Shown here: piece after piece, positions 56,090 to 64,000 of the stretch
How positions within the stretch are numbered: position 1 is the stretch's first letter
Layout: every line of letters begins with the position of its first letter
Source of the DNA: Schistocerca nitens
Taxonomy: Eukaryota; Arthropoda; Insecta; Orthoptera; Acrididae
NCBI RefSeq assembly: GCF_023898315.1
Contig: NC_064614.1
Coordinates: 501,286,109 to 501,350,108 of the forward strand
Length of the DNA stretch: 64,000 bases
Direction of reading: 5' to 3'
Notes under the pieces: generated by a model
The model's input: the letters and a program-made list of their open reading frames with translations, nothing else
Database searches by the model: none
What the model was told of the DNA's origin: nothing
Position numbers and translations under genes: made by a program

Positions 56090-57516
56090 AATATAGTTCC
56101 TCTGTCGTTGGACATTATTTTGTCTAGCCCAGGGTAATGAAGCCCAGCGCTTAAGTTCTGCTGCCTGATGGTTGATAAGACTGGCACATCCTGCAGGTCA
56201 GAATCAGTAACAGAAATCCTAACTAATGAAGGAAGGAGTCACGGGTGGGACCCTTCCTCGTTGTAGATTCATCACGAGTGTGCTACAAGTGAATACATTA
56301 CTGGTATCCGCTTGAAAGTAGTAGGACAGTAACTACAGTTGTTATAAGGCAGAATCCTTTCTCAGCTTTTCGAAGGTGCAGAAGCAACGGCCAATGGTGT
56401 GGTAGCTTGTCTCACCACAACGACGCAGCTACTCTCAGGTAGGACAAAATAAAGTTAGACATTTCCACATACACATCACAGCTAAGTTCTGGCCACATGC
56501 CATGTCTTTCTCTTCCCACAAACGCTGTAAGTAGCCGTGGGGATCGCTAAAGGCGTCAGAAGCGTTCATGTCTGCTTAAGAGGCGCTCATGGGCATTTCC
56601 AAATAAATGTATATATTTTAGATCTTCAGTAAATAGTTAATAGTACCCGCGCACCTAAGCTTGAAGCAGAGGAGGTATGTATGAACTTTTTTTTTTTTTT
56701 TTTTTTTAACTAAGATCCTGCATTGTTTTCTCAATTGTCCTAAGTAATACTCTTATTCAGAGGGGTAATAATTGATTGCCTCTCAAGTAGACATCTCTTT
56801 GCTGCTCCATCAGCTCAAGCGAAAAACTTTTGCTTCGGTTGTTAGGAGAAATGAAACCAAGAATCGTAAACGGTTCTTTTATAATGTCCTTTGGCTGCGT
56901 AGCAAACAGACAAAACGTCATTAAATCGTACTTGTGTTGACAACCCAGTTCAGAAACTGAACAAAGGAAAGGAAGTAATAAGCCTTGATGTTTCTGTACT
57001 CAAACTTATTAAATTACAAAATAATTTTGAAACATTCATTCATTCATTCATTCACTCATTCATTCCAGAGAGTGAGGTAATTCCGTGTAAGTTAAATGTG
57101 TCAAGATTATTCTAACTAGATTTTTGTCTATTATTGATGAACAAAGTTAGGTTTTGCGGATTTGCTTATAAGAATTAAGTTATGTCGACAGTCACTCAGA
57201 CAGTCTGTCCCGAGAAAATATCTGCGTGCTCTGGGGATGACAGGCAAACCAATATCTACAGCAGAACCTATCGTCCCACTTGAGGACGTCAATCAGTACT
57301 GTACCACTCCTACGATTTTACTTCACCAACACGTAACCATCGTCATCACCTCCATATTCATGGTGAACCATGCAGTCGACTCCATTCAAATAGGAATTCA
57401 AAGTCATTTCTTTTCCATGGACATCCAAAATCCTTCTGACAGTTCGATTTGTAGAGGAAAGTCTAAAGGATAAATTATCTGTTTGTCACTTTATTGTTTT
57501 AATTTATTTTTTGTGT
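56090..57516. other. Intronic stretch, short repeats only
   Basis: T-run at 56690-56707 and a CATT repeat at 57036-57065. No gene recognised. Confidence 0.4.
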
Positions 57517-57527
57517 CATAAACGGTC

Positions 57528-57923
57528 AGCCGGCCGGTGTGGCCGAGCGGTTCTAGGCACTTCATTCTGGTTACGGTTCTGAGCACTATGGGACTTAACA
57601 GCTGAGGTCATCAGTCCCCTAGAACTTGGAACTACTTAAACCTAACTAACCTAAGGACCACACACACATCCATGCCCGAGGCAGGATTCGAACCTGCGAC
57701 CGTAGCGGTCGCGCGGTTCCAGACTGCAGCGCCTAGAACCGCTCGGCCACTCCGGCCGGCACTTAATTCTGGAACCGTGCTGCTGCAATGGTCGCAGGTT
57801 CGAATCCTGCCTCGGGCATGGATGTGTGTGATGTCCTTAGGTTGGTTAGGTTTAAGTAGTTCTAAGTCTAGGGGACTGATGACCTCTTATGTTGAGTCTC
57901 TTAGTGCTTAGAGCCATTTGAAC
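57528..57923 (+). mobile_element. tRNA-derived SINE, family A (outer, split by another SINE)
   Basis: CATAAACGGTC at 57517-57527 and 57924-57934. The head runs 57528-57570, is interrupted by an inverted SINE, and resumes at 57773 with CCGTGCTGCTGCAATGGTCG...GGTTCGAATCCTGCC and the tail. Confidence 0.92.
57571..57757 (-). mobile_element. tRNA-derived SINE, family A (inner, inverted)
   Basis: Minus orientation within the head of the outer SINE. GGCACTTCATTCTGG (57556-57570) and GGCACTTAATTCTGG (57758-57772) are its target duplication, with one mismatch. The tail at the left lacks the terminal TTCAAATGG segment. Confidence 0.92.
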
Positions 57924-57934
57924 CATAAACGGTC

Positions 57935-60900
57935 GTAGTTTTCAAGCCACACTCCGACATAAGCGTAGAGCAAACCTTTTGTGGATATATTTTGTCTTCC
58001 TTTCGTAAGAAGTGATTGTACCAGCCGCGTTTTTGTTCTTCCACCATTTCATTTATATTAAATATTTTTAATTTATGTCGGTTTTGTTTCTCATTCTGTC
58101 GCCGCGGGATTATCGAGTCGTTCGTCTTAGGAATTTGAGTTCCACTGTTTCATAGCTGTCTTCTCCTTTCTCTTCAAAGTTTATTTCTTAAAACTATACA
58201 GCAATAGAGCCAGTACCATCACTTTATAAAATTTGATATGTGCGTGTCCCCTCTTGTTTTCTAGATAAGCATTCTGTTTGTACTGCCACGAATCAAATGG
58301 AATTTATTCAGATTATTTATCGGATCTTAGATCTTGATCATTGGAAGTCAAACATCTTAAATAACTAAATTTGATAACGTGTTCAAATATTTCATTGTTA
58401 GTTACAAACTTTGAAATATCCAGATATTTCCCTTTAAATACCTTTAACCTAAATTTGTGGAGTGATCCCTTTAGGCTATAATTTAAAACAGAGGTAATCA
58501 GTAACCAAGAGTCTGCCAGTCTCGTTGCTTGCAAGTAAGACTGCAACATCAGCCAATAAAACTGAGTTTAAAACTGTGTTCGTAATTTTAAAATGTTATG
58601 TATTGCATTGCCAGTCATCTAGAACTGCGTCAATAAAGTAATTAAAACGGTTCGCTGATAAAGGGGCACCCTGTCCCCGGATTTATGATTGCATCCGGAT
58701 ATCTTTTCTCCTTATTATCCACGCAGATGGCAGTATCTGTCTATAAGCTCTTTTAAACTTTCACTGTTTCCCAAAGCTTGTGTCTTGAAATTCTGTCAGC
58801 TGCTTTTTGTCTAGTTAGTGAATGAAACATGAGTTTCTAATTTGAGCTCTAGTCTCTTCTAGTTCAGTTGTTTTGATGTGACTGCAGTCACCAGAAAACG
58901 TCATTTCCTGGAACAATGCTGATTTTCTGCTAAAGGGGTTCGATAATTGCGTTTAGGCGCCTTGTGATAATGTGGGAATTAACATTATGTTATGCTGTTG
59001 ATAGACAAGCACCTGTAATTGCCACATGTCAGTGGGTATCACAGCTGCTCTCACTCTCTCTTCGGGAATCTCCATCGGACTCTAGCGCATATTAACGATA
59101 TTTAAAAATCTAGTTTTTACTGCGTGCGGGGCATATTTAATGAGCTCTGTGCTAAGATTGTCGCAGCCTGGGGGTTTCCTTGTTTTTCAAAGAATTTAAT
59201 CACTGCTGACATCAGCTCTAGCGGCGTGAGCGGGTCAGTGCATTCGGATCTGTTGTCATTGGATTCGACTGTGTAGATTCGCTGACGCCGCGAAAGCTGC
59301 TCTCGGTACTGATCTTGACCACACACAGAAACTAAAACCATCGAGTAAGACTGGATTCGCATTTGAGTGAACGTCGGTTCAAATACCAGTCTGGCCATCC
59401 ATATTTCGGTATTCCGTGATTTTCCTAAATCGTTTAAGGTGAATGCCGAGATGGTCTTTTTAAAAGGTAGCGGCATTATGCTCCGTTTCTAAAACCTCGT
59501 TGTTGACAGGGCGCTAAAACCGTATCTTTCTTTTTTACTTTTTATAACCATCGATTTCTTCGAAGAAGTATCTGACGTTGTCTGATTTGTTCCCAGATCA
59601 GACCCTAAAAAAACGAAGGTACCAATACGGTTAAGAAATAAATATGACGAATTCGTTCAGTAGCTGCAGGACGTGAATAGTGTCTTTTATCAATTCACTG
59701 ATATCAACAATAGTCGTTTTGAGTATTCCCTGCATGCAAGAGTCTTTTCAACAGTCGGAAAGAAATAGTCTGTCCATGAAATGAGGAAAGGAAATCATTT
59801 AAAGACTTCGATTAAAGGGAGAGCAGTAATATGCAGTACCAGGCCAGGACATACAGTACGGTATCGAACAACCCCGGACCATTACCTGAGAATGTTAAAA
59901 TATGTACTTCTCATACTAGATCCCTTTGAGGCAGCAGGCAGCAATGTTAATTATAATTACTGCATGGAGAAGATGCCCTCAGCTGCCGACGTCTGATGTG
60001 TATTAAACTACATCAGAGTCCCGCAACACGACGCGATATTAACTGCAGAAATCTACTCAGCATGCTCTCCAGTATGCACTCATACCTCTCGAATACATTC
60101 ATCCACGATCCCCCGAAGAATCTATTTATCTTTTGCTGTAAATACCACATTCGTCCCTCGCGAGGAGGGTTGCTGGACATAGTAACGATTTTGTGGACCA
60201 ACGCACAAACTCGCAGATTGTGGGCATGCGTAAGGGGAATAAAATTTATGATCTGATGGAATCTCGCTCTATGGTCGTGGCGTGGTGTCTTTTTACGAAA
60301 ATCCAACGTTTAGATCCGTGCACAGGAATTTCCAATGCAGAAAGTTTATCTTTTACTTGACGTTAGGCTTTTAAGTGTAGTAAGGTGTTGTTGGCTCGCA
60401 GTAATCGAAGAGTACGGTTATGAAATTTAGACAGTCTCTATAGCTTTTTTTTTTATTTTTTTTAGGCGTCCACTCCTTCCTTTCAAAGCCAAATATTGAA
60501 CTGCTTGAATAAAAAAAGAAGTAACGGCATCATCAAGATTGATCTCTTGGCAATAACTGCTGAAGGGATGGGCAACATGCTGATTACACACCTCACAACC
60601 GTAGTGCCTTGTCAGTCGGAACAGGCCTAAGGCCTGATCCGAAAGTGATACTTACTTCTACATTCAGATCACTGAAATCTCGTAAGACACATTGTTACCT
60701 AAGTTGCGCTACATATATTTTTACTGTGTTCACAGGCGGCGATGGAAGATTTTCAGAAAAGCGTCTTCGTGAGAGGTTTTTTTTTTGTGGCTTCTTGACA
60801 ATGTAGAAGTAGAATGCGCAATTAGACAAGATCTACAAAAACTTAGTCTAATTCCATTTCTTTGAGACTAGCTTTTCTGATTGTGTGATTTCCCCAAATT

Positions 60901-61619
60901 ATTTCTGTAGAATGTCTGGATGGTCGCTGGAACAAGGCCACGGTTGATCACTTTCTCCATCCTTGTGCAGTAAAGTAGTCGTTCCTTCTCTAAATGTTCG
61001 TCAGTCACAGTGAATAAATTTTACATTATATGTAGCAAAATTTAATAAAATTCGACAAGACCATCCTTTGTCTGTAAATGGTGTTCTTTTGATTTAATTT
61101 TTTACTGCAAAGTGATGCTTAACTTTTAGGTAATTGTATAGCAAATAAGGAGTATGATTTTTTAAAAATTGTACCTTTACTGTTGTGTGTTCGGCTGCAA
61201 TGAAACTGAGCACTTATGCGCCGCGAAGCACAGAGTAGATTTCCATCAAAGTTACCAATGTTAAAATGAATACGCTGTCTAGACAGTAGATGGCAGTCGT
61301 AAAAAATAACATTATTGGCTGAAACAGCCTGAGGTATATTTTATATTGAAGTGTAGCATTGAATTTCTGTTATTTGTGATGGAGAGAGGAGAAGGTGAAC
61401 ACTGCCTACAGTACACGATCTTCCCCTACCTCCAAGATATCCTAACCTAATGAGATACTGCGAAAGGCTCGAGTTTTAACCTAAAAACATAAGGCGTAAC
61501 GTCTGGTAGTCAGGAACTGCGCCTTATTACCTGGACAGCGCTGGAGTATTTTGTCCGTCCTTTTCAAAGTCCTTACCACGTTACCTGTTATTCAGGCGTC
61601 AGAAGATGAATTGAACCCG
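57935..61619. other. Long intronic stretch, no gene recognised
   Basis: About 3.7 kb without a recognised element. ORFs of up to 119 codons (59117-59476, minus; 60013-60306, minus) have no family pattern. A few T-runs (60446-60464, 60778-60787). Confidence 0.4.
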
Positions 61620-61620
61620 G

Positions 61621-61623
<3 letters not shown>

Positions 61624-61668
<45 letters not shown>

Positions 61669-61684
61669 GGGGGGGGGGGGGGGG
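61624..61684. repeat. T43-GC-G16 homopolymer junction
   Basis: 43 T (61624-61666), then GC, then about 16 G to 61684. Lengths may be affected by sequencing error. Confidence 0.75.
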
Positions 61685-62039
61685 TTCTGAGCTCACAGAA
61701 ATTTAGTATCATCGTGCCGTCTCCAAATTACTCTAGAGCAAACGAAAGTGTTTTCTTAATCTATTATAATACCAACGATAGCAGCCAGAACATTTTCGGT
61801 CTGAAAGCTGTGCTGCAAATTAAGAAGAATTAGATGTAGCTCTTTGGGGACGGGAGTTGCAACCTCATAGCATGCCTGCGCGGTTTTGCTTGTTTGTTTT
61901 CTTTACCTGAATTTTTATGTTGTTCGCAAATTGCAACACCATCTAAACTTTTCGCGCTAATTAAGGCCGTAGGAGCGTGAGCTTTAACGGGTCTACTTCT
62001 GGCCAAAAAGTGATTCTGGTAGCTTTAGCTGGAGACCTT

Positions 62040-62670
62040 TGTTAATCCCTGCCTTTTGTGTTCTTGTGGTGACATTTCCATAAAAATTTTCATCTCCTAA
62101 CACATATATCTTTAGAACTCGAATACCAATTTTCAGTATGTTTCATCATAACCAAATATTTTCATAAAAATGTTCGTCCCCTATGTCACCCCCTTAGGGG
62201 CTGAATTAACAAAAATACAAAGCACATATTTTTTATTTCTAGCCGAAAAGCCAGGTACAAATTTTCAGAGATTTAATGTCAAAATACCAGTTTTCATGGA
62301 TATGGCGTTAAATATGATTTAGTAGTTCCTTAATAATGATTTATTTTTAAAAAGTTGACCCACTATTTTACCCCCGCGGCCGTAAAATTTCCAAAAATGC
62401 TAAAACACTTGTTTCTTTGTTTCCGACCGAGAAACCAAATGCCAATTTTTGTAGTTCTGGCTACAAATTTGCCGTAATAGCAGGATATTTTCAAACAATT
62501 TTTCATTGCGTATTTCACTCCCTCATGGGCCGAATTTCAAAAATTGCTTGTTAAACGACGCTTACAGTATAAGATCAACACCCTCTCCAAATTTCGAGTT
62601 TCTATCCGTAGGGGTTTGGGCTGGGTCATGATGAGTCAGGACATTTCCTTTTATATGTAGAGATTTGTTC
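62040..62670. repeat. Degenerate tandem repeat of about 150-180 bp
   Basis: Recurring anchors: CCCTTAGGGGCTGAATTAAC (62191), CCCCCGCGGCCGTAAAATTTC (about 62371) and CTCCCTCATGGGCCGAATTTC (about 62516). Each is followed by A-rich CAAAAAT(G/A)C and each preceded by TATTTCAC/TTTTACCC-like sequence. ACCAATTTTCAG / CCAATTTTTGTAG also recurs. It ends with GGGTTTGGGCTGGGTCATGA near 62616. No coding capacity; family not named. Confidence 0.6.
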
Positions 62671-62904
62671 TCAGGATCGGTCTTTAATGTCAGACTCTGA
62701 ATAACGATTACGAACAACAATGATGATGTGAACACTACCGGCTTTGCTTTGCTTCTCATTTGTTCCAGATTTTCTTGTGTGACAGCTCTTCTGCGTGTGC
62801 GATGCATATTCTACGGAGAAAATTCAGAAAGGCTAAATAAGAGTCCTTAAACGCGCTACACTTCGCTATAAATGCCCGATCAAGGCAAATAAAAATTTAA
62901 AAAT

Positions 62905-63949
62905 GAATGTGTGCGTTGAGCATATGTGGAAAGTGGTAGCGGCACGGTAAAATCACGAGTAGGCGACAACGTGGGCGTCCACGCCTCATCACAGGAGGCT
63001 TGCACTGTCTGTAAAGCAGGAAAGCCGGCGATCTGTGGCAGATCTGGCTGCTGCAGGCACACTTGTTTGGGAGCACACCATTCAGCGTATGGGGGTCCGG
63101 AACACCGCTTCTACATGTTCCCACGTTGACTCAACGACAACCTGAGTTGCAATTGTTGTGAGCACAGAATTATCGAGACTGGACTGTGGAACGGTAAAAA
63201 CGTGTCGATTAAATCACGTTTCTTGTTCCACTCGTGTCCAGATAAGTCGATATTCAGGAGAACGGCCGCTCGAAACATGCACATCGCCACGGACAGTATT
63301 ATGTTACTGGCGACATTCACCTGTACGTCCATGGGGTCTCTGCTAGTAATGGAAGCGCCATAATATTATTACAGACCACATCCATCATTGGATGCTTTTT
63401 GTCGGACCCCAGCTGCGATGCTGCCTTCCAAGAATAATGAATAATGAGCGTATGGCATTGGTGGCCGGGAGACCATTCGCGGGGCGGTCCGGCCGGCGCT
63501 CCACAAGTTCTTTAACGCCACTACGTGGTGAGGATGGAATGATGATGAAAGACACACAACACCCAGTCATCTCGAGACAGAGAAAATCCCTGACCCCGCC
63601 GGGAATCGAACCCGGGACCCCGTGCGCGGGAAGCGAGAACGCTACCGCAAGACCACGAGCCGCGGACGCCTTCCAAGAGAGTGACTGTCAGTGCCTTAAA
63701 GCCAGATGCGTGTTACAGTTGTTTGTGGAAATGAAACATTTTGTATTGTCCACCGCGCTCATGTGATCTGAATCCGATGTCTGCAACACTATCAGGTACC
63801 ACCTGCGCGCAGACATATGGGGCGACGTACATAGTAACCTTCCACGGACGTGTCGAATCCATGCCACAGACAATCGCTGCTGTATTGCGTTTCAAAGGTG
63901 GACCAACGCGCTATTAAGCGTGTGGACGTAACGTTTTGGCTCATCAGTG
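62905..63949 (+). pseudogene. Tc1-like transposon (CACTGATGAG family), decayed, CpG-retaining
   Basis: Rightward transposase remnants: CEHMWKVV-like HTH (62905), TSRRRQRGRPRLIT-like linker, SVADLAAAGTLVWEHTIQRM, a WTV-like block followed by ESRFLFHSCPDKSI, an RPLETCTSPRTVLCYW block, and SNPMPQTIAAVLRFKGGPTRY-TAA near 63914. The right terminal repeat AACGTTTTGGCTCATCAGTG ends at 63949. The same family at 22.2-23.2 kb is far more CpG-depleted. A SINE is inserted at 63434-63667. Confidence 0.8.
63434..63667 (-). mobile_element. tRNA-Gly-like SINE, family B, with 11-bp target duplication
   Basis: GCCTTCCAAGA at 63423-63433 and 63668-63678, perfect. The head at the right resembles tRNA-Gly (complement contains CGTGGTCTTGCGGTAGCGTT and GGGTTCGATTCCCGGC). 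The body GACTGGGTGTTGTGTG and the long tail differ from family A. It interrupts the Tc1-like pseudogene. Confidence 0.93.
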
Positions 63950-64000
63950 CACTTCCCGTGATATGTTTTCAGGCATAAGGCAATGAAAATTCTTGTCATC

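Noticed and set aside
59117-60306. ORFs of 86-119 codons on both strands
   Set aside because: No family pattern, no splice context, and overlapping frames on both strands are expected by chance in this composition.

Overview
The window reads as a piece of a large, repeat-choked arthropod genome, most likely an orthopteran (grasshopper or locust type). That assignment is an inference. It rests on tRNA-derived SINEs, Tc1/mariner relatives, RTE, CR1/Jockey-like and R4/Dong-like LINEs and a Penelope-like element, all packed with little unique coding sequence, plus an AT-rich background. There are no operons, rRNA genes, CRISPR arrays or authentic tRNA genes. Almost every recognisable coding stretch is a transposon gene.

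The one convincing host exon is at 38347-38477 (+). It encodes a short acidic N-terminus and the start of an EF-hand (RVRKLFQACDGDGDGYIDR) and ends at a GTGAGT splice donor. It resembles the N-terminal EF-hand of the long form of MCC (colorectal mutant cancer protein). No later exon is recognisable, so the rest of the window would be its first intron, over 25 kb.

Layout. 1-3.6 kb: edge fragment of a Tc1-like transposase and a decayed RTE LINE. 3.6-8.9 kb: a decayed R4/Dong-like LINE with TAA repeats at both ends, broken by a fold-back-type repeat and by an intact 1422-bp Tc1-like element. 8.9-12.3 kb: a CR1/Jockey-type LINE on the opposite strand, tail to tail with it. 15-33 kb: mariner and Tc1 pseudogenes, several LINE fragments, fold-back elements, SINEs and one solo LTR. 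34.3-37.4 kb: a Penelope-like fossil with terminal repeats and a SINE insertion. 38.3 kb: the host exon. 42.8-49.9 kb: a DDE transposase fragment, a hAT-type MITE with an 8-bp duplication, a Mutator-like transposase pseudogene and the second intact 1422-bp Tc1-like element. 49.9-57.9 kb: an RTE LINE with a 12-bp duplication, a GC-rich SINE, an RNase H-bearing LINE fragment, and SINEs that are single, chimeric, dimeric and nested. 58-64 kb: mostly unassigned intron, then a degenerate tandem repeat and a Tc1-like pseudogene carrying another SINE.

The most informative content is the insertion history. At least twelve insertions can be delimited by target-site duplications, several are nested, and two Tc1-like copies keep full-length 340-codon ORFs with about 2% divergence, so that family moved recently. 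The same old Tc1-like family is stripped of CpG at 22 kb but keeps CpG at 63 kb, which suggests a change in methylation history around the host gene's 5' end.
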